This document shows, in pieces, positions 35,301-45,680 of a DNA stretch of 64,000 bases. The position numbers and the translations under genes were made by a program. Each line of letters opens with the position of its first letter. Within the stretch, counting starts at the first letter, position 1. The notes under the pieces were generated by a model, which worked only from the letters and a program-made list of their open reading frames with translations, was not told the DNA's origin and ran no database searches. This DNA is from Ovis canadensis (Eukaryota; Chordata; Mammalia; Artiodactyla; Bovidae): contig NC_091246.1 in the NCBI RefSeq assembly GCF_042477335.2, forward strand, positions 208,195,501 through 208,259,500, read 5' to 3'.

Positions 35301-38300
35301 CACAAAGATCAGAAATAGGTGGGTCCATACCCGAAGTGACAAAGTCTTAAATGATACATATATTCATTTAGCCAGTAAAGCATTTCCTATTATAACTGAT
35401 TTTTATGGAATTTTAAAATAATGTATAACTATGTAGCCTGATCTGTAGAAGCAATATGGAGGAATTTAAAGAAAGCTTAATACTTTAAGGTAACAATGAG
35501 AGTGGCTTGGACATTCATGTATTTTGGCCTTTAGCACAAAGTTGTCTGATGATGACATTGGGCAGATGATTTCCTTTTTCATATTTTTGAAGGAACTTGA
35601 GTGTTTTAAATGTGGCAGCAGAGGATAAGATGGTTAGACACCATCATCAACTCAGTGGATATATATATATATATATACCTGCTATATGTTAGTCACTCAG
35701 TCGTGTCCAACCCCATGGACTATAGCGCACCAGCCTCCTCTGTGCATGGAATTCTCCAGGCAGGAATATTGGAGTGGGTTGCCGTTTCCTTCTGCAGGGG
35801 ATCTTCCCAACCCAGAGATCGAACCCCAGTCTCCTGCACTGCAGGCAGATTCTTTACCATCTGAGCCAGTTGAGCAAACTCCAGGAGATAATGGAGGACT
35901 GAGGAGCCTGGTGTGCTGCAACCCATGGGGTCATAAAGAATTGAACACAACTTAGCAACTGAACAACAACAATAATGAACTGCCCTAGTTTGATTTTGCC
36001 AAAGACAATTGTAAATTTCTTAAGGACAGGACCATCTCCAACAGCATACATTTAGTATGATCAAAACATTATTCTAGGGACTTTACTGGTGATCTGGTGG
36101 TTAAGATTCCACAGATGCCCTGCAGGGTGTACAGGTTTCATCTCCAGTCAGGGACCTATCTTGCATGGCACTGGGTAAAGCCAAAAAAAAAAGTGTTTTA
36201 GGGGATTAAAAATTAAGAATACCAGCTCCCTTTCCTCATCCATGTATGGAAAAGTAGTGTTTAAACATGGCAAATGCTTTAATAAAAACACATATGAAGG
36301 GATGTAATGATGGAGAATAGTTTTGGCTAGAGAAACCTGCAGAAGCATCATCAAATACATAGCACTTTAGGACCTAAAAGGATAGAGAGGATTTTTAGGT
36401 TTAGTGTTTCTTATTTTCTCCAGTTATTAAAATAATGCTTATTGCAGAAAATTGAAAGTAGAGAATCAGAAAATAGGAAAAACCATCACCCAGAAGAACT
36501 GCAGTCAACATTTTGCTATATGCATGCAGACCTGAATCTATGCATTTTAAAATACATATTTGAAATCATACTATATATAACATTACTTACCTCACTTTTT
36601 CCTCTTAACATTTTTTTGTTATTAAGGACTTCCTTGATAGCTCATTTTGTAAAGAATCTGCCTGCAATGCAGGAGACCCTGGTTTGATTTCTGGTTTGGG
36701 AAAATCTGGAGAAGGGATAGGCTACCCACTCCAGTATTCTTGGACTTCCCTTGTGGCTCAGCTGGTAAAGAATCTGCCCACAGTGTGGGAGACCTGGGTT
36801 CAATCCTTGGGTTGGGAAGATCCCCTGGAGAAGGGAAAGGCTACCCACTGCAATATTCTGGCCTGGAGAATTCCATGGATTGTATAGTCCATGGGGTCAC
36901 AAAGAGTTGGACACGACTGAGCAACTTTCACTTTGTTATTGGAAATGTTGCTATGTTGGACAATTTCCATATCAATTAAATTTTTCTACCAGAAGTGTAA
37001 CATTTCAATAGATGTATGTAGAACACTAGGATTTTTATGGATAAGACTGTTCCAGGTAAAAGGAATACTGATGCCAAAGAAGTGCAAAGGTCTCGAGTTG
37101 CAGGACATTGTAGAGACTGGTGAGCTGTCTTTCACCTGTTTCTCATGTTGCCTTTCGTAGTGTGAGCAGTCACTGACATCGAATTGAATCAAAGAATTTC
37201 TGTCCCCCTAAATGATTTTAGTGTAAAAATATTACAGGGTGCTACTTTGATAGTTTGTTTTAAATAGTAAGTCTCTTCCTCTCATTATTGTTAGGAAAAA
37301 AAACTGATTTACAGATAATTTCAGTGCTACTTTTATAAAATTCAAAGTTATAACTTGATTAAATTGAGACATTTGATACCAATCATTTATAAACCAGTAA
37401 ATATCCTACATATATTTCAATATCTCTATACTATTAAAAATATTTTTGAAAACATACTCTTTTCAGGTGTTAGAATGCTACAAGACTTGACAAATACCAG
37501 TTTTGTTTCAAATACTGCTGCTAAATTTGAAAACAAGGTAGAAGACCTATCTTCAGAGCTGCCAAGCCGAAGAAGGAGGTGTACTCCTCTCTCTTTAAAG
37601 GAGCCAAGTCTCAAAGGGTGAGTATTTCAATGACGTAAAAGTGATTTCAATCTGGTGCTATAAAATCCATGCTTTTAAAAGGATTCCTGCCTGTATTTGA
37701 ACAGTTTTGAGTGTGAATGTCATATATTATTGCTGACATGTAATAACCATAGTATGATATGGGTAAGATTTGCCTTCTTTTATTTTAACAGGCTTAAACA
37801 TTTTTTGTTGCCTATAATTTGCAAACTCCTTGTTAATTGTTACCTCTCTTTATTTTCTACCTTGTCTTTAGAAGAGTTCAGAGTGGTTTATATGTCCTTT
37901 AGTCTCAAAGTGTAACAGCCCTCTTTTTTTTTTAAACCTCAAATATACCCTCAAAGAGAGGGAAAAGTCTCCCCTCCCACCCCCCGCCATTTATCCATCC
38001 CTCAGCTTTGAGAATTACCAATATTTTGCCATATTTACCTTTACTATCTGTTTTCTGTTGTAGTGTCTTTAAAGCATATCCCTAATATTGAGTCATTTAA
38101 TTCCTAAAACACTTCTGTGTGTGTATTCCTAGAAAATAAATATATATATACCTAGAGAATAAGAACTTAATAAAACTGGACAACACTAATCACAACTAGA
38201 AAAATTATCAATAATTCTTCACTGTCATCTAATAGCAAATCCCTATTCCTGTTTCCTTGATTATCTCAAAAATGTCCAAATGCCTTTTACATATGTTTAA

Positions 38301-41300
38301 TTCAAAAATCCTATTTTTTCCAGGGATAAATAGCTATTTCAGAGAACCTGATCATATTTGGGATGGTATTTTTAAAAGGATAGAAATATCCTCAAATTTT
38401 CTCTTTGCATTGTCTCAGTATTTGCTTCTTTATAAAATTAAAGACATTGATTGTTTTAACATGTATTTTTAAAAATAACCAGCAGATGTCAGTCGTGTAA
38501 GAGAGTGTGCAAGAGAAGCCAGTCAAATATGAAGGACTAAGGGCTTCTCTAAAAAACAACTTTTTTGAGCTATAGTTCACATTACCATATATTTCATCCA
38601 TTTAAAGTGTACATTTCGGTGGTTTTTCAGTAGATTAACAGACATGTACACCATCACCACAGTCAATTTAAGAACACTTCTTCATTTCAGAAAGAAACCC
38701 CATGCCCTTTAGCTGTCATTGCTGTATCCCTCAGCCCTAGACAACCAACTGATCACCTAATTCCTATCTCTACAGATGTCCTCTTCAGCCATTTCATATG
38801 AATGAAATCATATAATATGTGGTCTTTGTGACTGGCCTCTTTCACTGAGCATAATGTTTTCAAGATCCATTCCTGATGAACATGTATGAGTAGTATTTCA
38901 TTCCTTTCTATGAGTGAATAAAATATTCTACTGAAAATACACCACATTTTACGTATCCATTTGTCTGTTGATGGTAATTTACTTGTTTGCACTTTTTGGC
39001 TATTATAAATAATGCTGCTGCAAACATTTGTGAGCTTTTGTGTATATATGTTTTCATTTCTCTTGGGTATATGCCTAGTTGTGGAATTGCTAAGTCATAT
39101 GGGGTGTGTGTGCACACTTAAATTGTCATGTCCAACTCTTTGCGACTCTTTGGACTGTAACCCACCAGGCTCCTCTGTCCATGGATTCTTCAGGCAAGAA
39201 TACTGGAGTGGGTTGCCATTTCCTTCTCCAGGGGATCTTCCCAACCCAGGGATCGAACCTGCATCTCCTGTGTCTCCTGCATTGGAGGCGGATTCTTTTA
39301 CTTACTGAGCCATCATGTTTGTTTGAGGAATTGCTAGATGGTTTTCCAAAGCTGCAGAGAAGTATAACTTCTTTCACCCCTACTACCCTATTCCCATTAC
39401 TCCTACTTTCTACCCTATTTTTATTACCTCCTGTGGATAATCAGTTCCTTTTGTTTCTAGGTTATGTATTTCTTGTGCACAAATAAGCAAATATGTGTAT
39501 ATCCTGCTTTTTCTTGAATAAAGGTAGTAAGTATACCTAGCTGCTTTGGGGAGCTTTGCTTCTTATCAATTCATTCTAGAAATCACTCCATATCAATTTG
39601 GAGAGATTTTTCTCATTCCTTTCTACAGCTAGGTAATAGTTAATAAATTTTTTTTAAAGAGCTACCTATTCTAAATTAAATATAAAATGCTCTTATGAAT
39701 TAGTGTTCTATTTTAGTTTAGATCTACTAGGCATGCAGATTATCTGGCAGTCAGTTTAGTTGATAAGTTTTTAAAAAGCAAATAACACAATGTACATCAG
39801 GATAAATACTAAGAATGATAATCCAGTTGCCACTTTTTCTTTTTGGACTGGGAATGGCATGCAGCAGGTATATCATAGCTTTTGATAGGCCCCCATGAGA
39901 ATAAATCCTGATGAAAACTGCTTACAATATGTTATGGAATGGTCATCATAGGCATTGAGAATGGGAGCAGTTATCAGGAAAGTAATACAAATATTTTTTA
40001 AAGTCTTTATCTCTTCAGTCCCAAAGAACTGAACATAACAAAGGGGATATTTTTAATAGTAAAAGCCCTAATCCACAAAGAATATATAAATAGTTATGAT
40101 ATTATATACCAAATAGCATAACAACTACTTTCATGAAGCAAAAACTATAGGAGATACATACAGACAGATAGGAATACATGAATAAATTTTTATATACTAT
40201 TCAATATAAAGCAAATTAAGTGGGCAAAAGATTAGTAAGGAGATGGAGATCTAAACAACATAATTAGTAGGGTAAATCTTACAGTATACATATCAAACTC
40301 CATACTCTGAGAACAGAGAATACACACCCCTCTTAACTGTTCATGGCCCAATTGTAAAAGCATATCCAACACTATGCTATGAAAAACATAAACCCACCAC
40401 GTAAGGTGTATTCCAGGAATGCAAAGTTGGTTTAGAAATGGTTTAGAATGTTAGAAAACTTATCATCATATACCATGTTAATAAGTCTAAGAAAAGCATA
40501 TGATTTTTTTCATAGATACTGAAAAAGCCTTTGACAAAATTCAGTAGTCACTCATGATTAAAATACTCTAAATAGAGGGACTTCCCTGGTGGTCCAGTGG
40601 ATAAGACATTGAGCTCCCAATGCAGGTTCAATCCCTGCTCAGGGGACTAGATCCCACATGCCGCAAAGAAAACCCACTGCAACTAAATAACTAAAAATAA
40701 ATAAATATTTTTAAAAAATAAAATAATAAAATACTCAATAGACATTGAAGGATACTTTTATAAAATGATGAATTGTACTTGCATAACCTAATCCTAAAGC
40801 CAGTATCTTGTTTAATGGGGAGACAATAGAGGTATTTATACTCAAGAACAAGTCAAGAATGTCCACTATTCCTGCTAGTAATTCAACAAGGGATTGATGA
40901 ACTCAATTCAGAATAGTGGTCACTTCTTGGGAGATGAGAGAGCTGTGATTTTGTCTCCCAAAGATAACACTGGGAAGGAGCACACCAGAGATGTGGTAAG
41001 AGTTTATTTCTTAACCTGGATATTGGTGTATCAGCATTTGATTAGTTTTAAATGGTATATTTTCATATATTCTTGCTGCTACTGCTGTTGCTGCTGCTAC
41101 TGCTAAGTCGCTTCAGTCGCGTCTGACTCCGTGTGACCCCATAGACAGCAGCCAATCAGGCTCCACTATCCCTGGGATTCTCCAGGCAAGAACACTGGAG
41201 TGGGTTGCCATTTCCTTCTCCAATGCATGAAAGTGAAAAGTCAAAGTGAAGTCGCTCAGTCATGTCCGACTCTTAGTGACCCCATGGACCGCAGCCTGCC

Positions 41301-41633
41301 AGGCTCCTCCGTCCATGGGATTCTCCAGGCAAGAGTACTGGAGTAGGGTGCCATTGCCTTCTCCAATGTATGCTAAAGTTCATAATTAAAAGGAAATATG
41401 TAGTAAAACATGTAATGTATAGAACCTGATTTGATTAATTTCTCTTAAACCTCATCTGTAATTCCCCCATCATAGAATATTTTAAATATGTGACACAGCT
41501 TGTGGTTTGAGGAATCTGCATTTTATTTTTTTGATGCAGCAATTTTCCTTTCCATACTTTGCAGCAAAAGCATTAGCTTTAGGTGGTTGTTAATCTTCCT
41601 TTTTTTCTACTTTGCAGGAAGATGAGAAGATGA
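23214..41633 (+). CDS. SGO2: SGO2, shugoshin 2 (complete, eight coding exons, spliced span)
   Basis: Shugoshin 2 protects centromeric cohesin from cleavage, mainly in meiosis I, by bringing PP2A-B56 to centromeres, and helps to place MCAK and the chromosomal passenger complex. Coding exons are 23214-23346, 25496-25671, 26670-26747, 27472-27557, 30981-31207, 32172-35318, 37467-37617 and 41618-41633. All have GT/AG borders and stay in frame, giving 1337 residues. Residues about 50-125 form the N-terminal coiled coil that carries PP2A binding in this family. Residues about 235-1282 come from one giant exon, Lys/Asn/Glu-rich and probably disordered, with five internal repeats (about 553-1016). 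The conserved basic C-terminal motif has RRRR at 1317-1320. The human protein as I recall it is about 1265 residues, so this one is longer. No premature stop is seen. The first ATG fits the family start (MExxxMET). Confidence 0.95.
23347..24141 (+). other. SGO2 intron 2, left part, nothing recognised
   Basis: Intronic sequence without a repeat I can name. The rest of the intron holds the SINEs listed at 24142 and 24879. Confidence 0.4.
24142..24346 (-). repeat. Bov-tA SINE, antisense
   Basis: The plus strand runs from 'tgaaagtgaaagtgaaatcg' to 'gctttaccatctgag', the RC of a Bov-tA that lacks the outermost head bases. SGO2 intron 2. Confidence 0.86.
24879..25215 (+). repeat. Composite Bov-tA: truncated unit joined to a full unit
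   Basis: A first tRNA-like head plus partial body (24879-about 25006) stops after 'ggctacccattctaggagtc' and is followed at once by a second head 'ttgggcttccctggtgactt' and a full Bov-tA. The same head-partial body-head-full body order occurs at 36627-36935. Confidence 0.82.
25496..25671 (+). CDS. SGO2: SGO2 exon 3 (coiled coil)
   Basis: A poly-T tract followed by tacag precedes it. It encodes the end of codon 45 to residue 103 with heptad-rich sequence '(M)LLQKEVDKLNFENTFLRLKL', the core of the dimerising, PP2A-binding coiled coil. Donor TTG|gtatgg. Confidence 0.95.
26349..26463 (+). repeat. tRNA-Glu-derived SINE of the CHR-2 type
   Basis: Begins 'gacttccctggtggtccagt', has the internal-promoter-like 'gcgagtttgatccctggtca' and an A-rich end. 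It lacks the Bov-A body, unlike Bov-tA. SGO2 intron 3. Confidence 0.8.
26670..26747 (+). CDS. SGO2: SGO2 exon 4 (end of coiled coil)
   Basis: Symmetric 78-base exon (26 codons, residues 104-129), acceptor ttatttcag, donor GAG|gtaagt. Encodes 'NKKLIEIEALMNNNLITAIE'-type sequence. Skipping it would keep the reading frame. Confidence 0.95.
27472..27557 (+). CDS. SGO2: SGO2 exon 5
   Basis: Acceptor ttcaaaaatag, donor AG|gtaact. Encodes residues 130-157 and two bases of codon 158, with the conserved 'SKKKRVSQQCKLTRLPFAR' segment. Confidence 0.94.
28154..28255 (+). repeat. Bov-A SINE 3' fragment
   Basis: 'ccttgcctggagaaatcc' to 'gagtgacacatactttcact'. 5'-truncated; SGO2 intron 5. Confidence 0.75.
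28705..29640 (-). repeat. L1 LINE fragment, antisense
   Basis: The plus strand shows the well-known reverse complement of mammalian L1 ORF2/3' sequence: 'ttgaagtataat' start, 'tgtctgtgagattcatccac', 'ttcttactgctgtgtagtgt', 'tggctttggaataatctg' region, 'cctgataattaatgaagtta'. Strongly diverged, in SGO2 intron 5. The right boundary is uncertain. Confidence 0.65.
30219..30440 (+). repeat. Bov-tA SINE (head variant 'aggtggtgctagtg')
   Basis: The head matches the copy at 8759; the body is diverged, the tail is 'gacgcaactgaagggatgta' and it ends in a short (CA)n. SGO2 intron 5. Confidence 0.85.
30981..31207 (+). CDS. SGO2: SGO2 exon 6
   Basis: Acceptor ttgcccttag, donor G|gtgagg. Encodes residues 158-233 plus one base, opening with 'VPLTSNDDDDEDKEKIQCDD', an acidic patch that could be phosphorylated (inference). 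It is in frame with its neighbours. Confidence 0.94.
31208..32171 (+). other. SGO2 intron 6, nothing recognised
   Basis: AT-rich intron between donor gtgagg and acceptor ctttattttacag. I see no named repeat or other gene in it. Confidence 0.5.
32172..35318 (+). CDS. SGO2: SGO2 exon 7 (giant exon with tandem repeats)
   Basis: This 3147-base exon is fully open and supplies more than three quarters of the protein (residues 234-1282 plus one base). It carries conserved blocks such as 'KTVYDDDMDLTASEVSKI' and 'FRKVKDPSSEKKRERSKRQFKN', then five related units starting at about 33128, 33419, 33680, 33974 and 34262. Each has an '(N)L..TNEFQ' start, a 'CDYETQN(V)LGLKK' middle and an 'RQKVNRKTEIIS' end. 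Two KEN motifs are at 34610-34618 and 35204-35212. The donor is ATA G|gtgggt; without splicing the frame would end at 35350. Confidence 0.95.
35611..35985 (+). repeat. BovB 3' tail split by a Bov-tA at an (AT)n tract
   Basis: 'gtggcagcagaggataagat' to 'accatcatcaactcag' and, after the inserted SINE, 'caggagataatggaggactg' to '(caa)n' are consecutive parts of the sense BovB tail. They are interrupted by an (AT)n run (35659-35676) and an antisense Bov-tA. SGO2 intron 7. Confidence 0.8.
35683..35870 (-). repeat. Bov-tA SINE, antisense, nested in the BovB tail
   Basis: The plus strand runs 'atatgttagtcactcagtcg' to 'ttaccatctgagccag', the RC of a Bov-tA, directly after the (AT)n tract. Confidence 0.85.
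36077..36191 (+). repeat. CHR-2-type tRNA-derived SINE
   Basis: 'gggactttactggtgatctg', 'ttaagattccacagatgccc' and an A-rich end after 'gggtaaagcc'. Diverged; SGO2 intron 7. Confidence 0.7.
36627..36935 (+). repeat. Composite Bov-tA: truncated unit joined to a full unit
   Basis: A first head 'ggacttccttgatagctcat' with partial body ends 'cccactccagtattctt' and runs straight into a second head 'ggacttcccttgtggctcag' and a full body. It is the same architecture as at 24879-25215. Confidence 0.82.
37467..37617 (+). CDS. SGO2: SGO2 exon 8 (C-terminal shugoshin motif)
   Basis: Acceptor ctcttttcag, donor GG|gtgagt. Encodes 'LQDLTNTSFVSN' and then 'SSELPSRRRRCTPLSL', the basic shugoshin C-terminal motif known to contact phosphorylated histone H2A in this family. 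Confidence 0.94.
37618..38559 (+). other. SGO2 intron 8, left part, nothing recognised
   Basis: AT-rich intron sequence with no named repeat or RNA gene that I can support. Confidence 0.4.
38560..39390 (-). repeat. L1 LINE fragment, antisense, split by a Bov-tA
   Basis: RC of L1 ORF2/3' sequence: 'gagctatagttcacattacc', 'ttcatatgaatgaaatcata', 'tttggctattataaataatg' and 'ttctcttgggtatatgccta' before the SINE, 'ggaattgctagatggttttc' after it. SGO2 intron 8. Confidence 0.75.
39104..39313 (-). repeat. Bov-tA SINE, antisense, nested in L1
   Basis: The plus strand runs from 'aaattgtcatgtccaactc' to 'tacttactgagccatca', the RC of a Bov-tA, and interrupts the antisense L1. Confidence 0.85.
40000..40890 (+). 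repeat. L1 LINE fragment (ORF2 region), sense, split by a SINE
   Basis: 'tgtattccaggaatgcaaag', 'ataccatgttaataagtcta', 'gatactgaaaaagcctttga' and 'caaaattcagtagtcactca' are the classic L1 ORF2 series in sense order. It continues after the SINE with 'acattgaaggatacttttat'. SGO2 intron 8, broken frames. Confidence 0.7.
40578..40735 (+). repeat. CHR-2-type SINE nested in L1
   Basis: 'gggacttccctggtggtcca' to '(taaa)n/(aat)n' tail. The short repeat aaaatactc lies just before (about 40560) and just after the SINE, consistent with a target-site duplication. Confidence 0.78.
41072..41368 (-). repeat. Bov-A2 dimeric SINE, antisense
   Basis: The plus strand opens with an imperfect (CTG)n run, followed by two monomers in RC with the 'aatgcatgaaagtgaaaag' linker. 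It lies about 250 bases upstream of SGO2 exon 9. Confidence 0.9.
41618..41633 (+). CDS. SGO2: SGO2 exon 9, last coding part
   Basis: Acceptor ctactttgcag ends at 41617. The 16 coding bases complete codon 1333 and add K-M-R-R and TGA, matching the known ending of the mammalian protein. The 3' UTR follows in the same exon. Confidence 0.93.
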
Positions 41634-41945
41634 GGTGAATTTATACATTCTGGTTTTCCTGAATGCTCAGACGATAGCAGTTCAAAACAGGGATCTAACT
41701 AGGACCAAGAAGATGACAAGTTCTGGGTTTTGTTTTTGTTTTTTATCTCCTGCTTTTTTATGGAGTGTTTATTTTTATGTATAGATAATATGCATAAAAT
41801 AGCTATTTTGTAATATTAAGCACTAAGTTATTTTGGTCATCTTATAACTTATCTTCCTGCTCATTTAATCTCCTTTCAACCAAACAACCTTTAACTAAAC
41901 AATAGCTATTAACCTTTTAACCGAATAAACTGTATTATAAATACT
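41634..41945 (+). other. SGO2: SGO2 3' UTR (end approximate)
   Basis: AT-rich sequence after the TGA. The first canonical AATAAA is at 41924-41929, so cleavage is expected some 15-25 bases later. A second AATAAA at 42269-42274 could serve a longer form. Confidence 0.6.
41924..41929 (+). terminator. SGO2: Polyadenylation signal AATAAA for SGO2
   Basis: First AATAAA downstream of the SGO2 stop codon, about 290 bases away. Use inferred from position only. Confidence 0.6.
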
Positions 41946-44156
41946 TTTGCACTGATTATCTTGTTATACACCAAACTACCTTGTTTTATTTTGTTTTTAA
42001 AACCATTCAGTAAATGTGAACACCTATAAGATTTTAAAAGTCACCCTCTGCCCTGGCCAGTTTTCTCTCACTCTTCGTTCTTCAACTTTCAAAATTACTT
42101 GTTTACTGTCAGCTGCTGCATTACTTCCATTATATGTAATCTGATGACTTGAGAGGGTTGATCTCTCAGGTGCTTTTGAATTTGGATTTTGTAACTTTAA
42201 AGACCACTTATTATTCCAGTATTAAAAAGTAGTAAATCCTATTCATATCTTACTGTATTGAAATGATTAATAAAAATCTATTCTGCCTAGATGGAAAAGC
42301 TTTCTTATATCCAGCAACTAAAAGAGTGAGCCCAAGAAATCTACATTTTGTTTAACAAACACCTCAGATAATTCTGGGGCAGACTGTCCTGGGAGCAAAC
42401 TTTGAGAAACAGTTGTAAGACTACAGAGTCCCACAGAACTTACTCATTTATCAACAGTGTCTGTTGAATGGAGGCTACATGCTTTATTAAAGGAACAATT
42501 TAGACTGGTTTCAAGCTTAGCACCCTGACAGTTTTTCCTTTCCTGTACTATTATTACTTTAAGGCTGTGAATCTCTGTCATTATCTGGTATTTGGTTTCC
42601 TAGTGTTTCTATTTTTTCCTCCTTTCCATGAGGTTTGTCTATTGTTGTTGTTGTTGTTCCCATGCAAATTATTTTTCATTGTATGTATCAGACTTACAAT
42701 CTTTTATTGTTGGAACTCAGACATATTAAGAAAGTTTTCCTGTTCCCAGATTAAGAAAGATATTTACCCATGGTTTCATTTTGTTTTGACGTTTAAATTT
42801 CTGATTCATGTGGATTTTGTTTTATGGTGAGATATGAACACAATTTTTGACCTTTTCCCAAAGGATCGCCCATTAATTAAAAAGTCCATGTTTTCCACTA
42901 CTGATTTGAAGTGCCACATTTTTCAATGTTGTATTTCCATATACACTTAAACTTAATTCTCAATTTTCTGTTCCCTCTACTAGTTTCTGTCTTTTTATGC
43001 CCCTCTATTGTTGTCTTATAGGGACGTTAGGGGAGTTTCAAAACTTCCCTCATGGAGGTTTTCCACATTTCTTGATGCCTTGGCATTCTTTTTTCCTGGT
43101 AATACGTATAAATGGAATCTTTGTCTCTTTTCTAATCAATTATCACGTGTATATATGAAGATCATTGATTTCTGTATGTTAATTACTAAACTCTATTATT
43201 GTTTATACTATTTTCCAGATATATATACTTGGAAACTGGGCTGTTTTTCCTCCTTTCTCGCCAATCCTTAGGCCTCTCACTGCTTTCTCTTGTGTAACTG
43301 CATGGCTGTCACCTTATATTTAGTGTTAAATAGCAGTGAGAATGGTGGATATCATTGTCTTGTTCCTGATTTTCACAGGAATGCCTCTGGCTTTACCGCA
43401 TTAAGTAAGATGCTGTGGAATGAGCTGGTTGTGTATGCTTATAATCACATTAAAGTATTACCTATCAATTACTATTTTATTCAGTGCTTTTTTAATAAAT
43501 TATGAATGAGTGTCATGACTTTTGGTGTGGATGGAGATGGTATTATTTAGGGTTCAGCCAAGACCAAAACCACAATTATCAATTGTTAATCATATTCTAG
43601 AGAGCTGAATAAGAACTGAAAAGACAAAGGACTAGTGGTGTATAATATAGGAAGTAACTATGGGAAGCACCCACCATCTCTGGGGCTGAGGGAATATAAA
43701 GAAAAGAATGGAATTATTGAAACATAAAGACTTAGAGGAAGAGTTCCAGGACTCTTAAGGGGAAGGTGTTCAACAGATAACCTACCTTAGAAAAAATTAA
43801 ATGTGTATCTTTATTAGGGTATACTCTAAAAATTGTAAAGAAATCTTAAACTTTTATTCACTAATGTTATTGCTGTCATAATATTGATGTGGTTGTTTTG
43901 AAATAGATCTAAGGACAAGATAAAGCAATTATGTCAAGGTTTTAGAATCATGATTTTTGGCATAAGCAAAAAAGAGATACAATTATAAAACCCAAGAAGT
44001 GAAAAAAAATTGAATCTGAATTTAATAAAGGCTTTAGACCCATAGACAAGATACTGGAAGTCAGGATGGAAGAACAAAGAACGCCAGGGAGAAGCAACCA
44101 GCCATATGAAATATAGCATATTCGTTCCATAGGACAACTGACCTGGTTTCTTCTTC
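41946..44156. other. Intergenic SGO2-AOX1, left part, no gene
   Basis: AT-rich, with a short (GTT)n run at about 42638-42657. I see no exon with splice context and no named repeat that I am sure of. Confidence 0.45.
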
Positions 44157-44164
44157 AACATGTT

Positions 44165-44755
44165 CAGTTCAGTCGCTTAGCTGTGTCCGATTTTTTGTGA
44201 CCCCATGGACTGCAGCACGCCAGGCTTCCCTGTCCATCACCCACTCCCAGAGCTTGCTCAGCTCATGTCCATTCAGTCGGTGATGCCATCCAAGCATCTC
44301 ATCCTCCGTCGTTCCTTCTCCTCCTGCCTTCAGCCTTTCCCAGCATCAGGGTCTTTTCCAGTGAGTCACTTCAGGGGGCCAAAGTATTGGAGCTTCAGCT
44401 TCAGCTTCAGCATCAGTCATTCCAATGAATATGTAAGACTGATTTCATTTAGGATGGACTGGTTGGATCTCCTTGCAGTCCAAGGGACGCTCAAGAATCT
44501 TCTCCCAACACCGCAGTTCAAAAGCATCGATTCTTTGGCGCTCAGCTTTCTTTATAGTCCAACTCTCACATCCATACATAAGACTACTGGGAAAAAAACC
44601 ATAGCTTTAACTAGAGGGACGTTTGTAGGCAAAGTAACATCTCTGCTTTTTAATATGCTGTCTAGGTTGGTCATAGCATTTCTTCCAAGGAGCAACCATC
44701 TTTTAATTTCATGGCTGCGGTCACCATCTGCAGTTATTTTGGACCCCAAGAAATT
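44165..44755 (-). mobile_element. BovB LINE 3' end, antisense, 5'-truncated
   Basis: The plus strand begins 'cagttcagtcgcttagctg' (RC of the BovB tail) and ends within the RT region at 'ttttggaccccaagaaatt'. The palindromic 8-mer aacatgtt at 44157-44164 and 44756-44763 flanks it as a target-site duplication. No coding capacity. Confidence 0.88.
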
Positions 44756-44763
44756 AACATGTT

Positions 44764-45680
44764 AATAGCATTAAAAATGAGGAGTGGGTGAGGAGACTAT
44801 TTTAGATTTTAAAAGGTTAAAGAGACAACAAGGACATCAAATGGGAAAAGGCATTTTTTTTAAGACCCTGGTAAATTTAAAGATGTTAAAATATTTTGTT
44901 ATATGTTGGCACTTTGGCTTTGTAAGAAAAAACATTTTAATGCATATTGAAGTATTTAGAGGTAAAATAATGTGTTTGAAATTGGGCTTTAAAATATTCC
45001 AGAAAAAATGTGGGAGTGTGGCAAAACGTTAAATGTTTTTAAAGCTCAGTGAGTCAGGTGTATGGGGATGCTAGTTGTATTCTTTTATGTACAAAATTTT
45101 AGAAATTTTCACAATAAAATGTATATATTTACATAAATGAGATAGCAAAATGTTCTAGGTATGTTGAAGAGAAGTCTGGGAAAGAGTTTTCATCCATTTG
45201 AATTTTTAAAAGGTGTTATAGTACAGATTTCAAAAATATAAAAATAGACCAGAAAGTTAAATTCTAAGTTGTGGACACGGGTGACTTTTATTTTTATGCG
45301 TTTCAGTATTTTCCAAGTTTTACTTTTAAAAAAGTCTTTGGAGATGGTTTACATCACTATTGACACCAAATAAACGTTATGGTTATTTACTGGGCAAATT
45401 AAGAATAATGATAAAACTTTAAAAATAGTTTATGTCAAAGTAGCTCCTGATATTAAAAAAAAAACTGCAATAATTATATCTAAAAGTGTGAGATTATAAA
45501 ACCCTCTGTTGTCCTTCAGTTCCTCTCTTGCAAAACTGGACTGTGTGTGATAGTTTATCAACTATTAAAAGTACAGACTGCGGCAGGCATGGTGGGAGCG
45601 GAGATACAAAAAAACTCCTACTGTTCCCGGACTTCAAATTTAGCTGGAAAGCCATTAAAATGTACTAATATACGACGACC
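44764..45680. other. Intergenic stretch upstream of AOX1, nothing recognised
   Basis: AT-rich sequence without a nameable repeat or gene, up to the compositional change at the AOX1 promoter. Confidence 0.4.

Noticed and set aside
32276-35350. Treating the 1024-codon frame as a single-exon gene ending at 35350
   Set aside because: The protein match starts upstream of the frame's first ATG and leaves it at the donor 35318/35319; the last 10 codons are intronic.
42269-42274. AATAAA as the main SGO2 polyadenylation signal
   Set aside because: A canonical signal occurs 345 bases earlier at 41924; the later one is kept only as a possible alternative.
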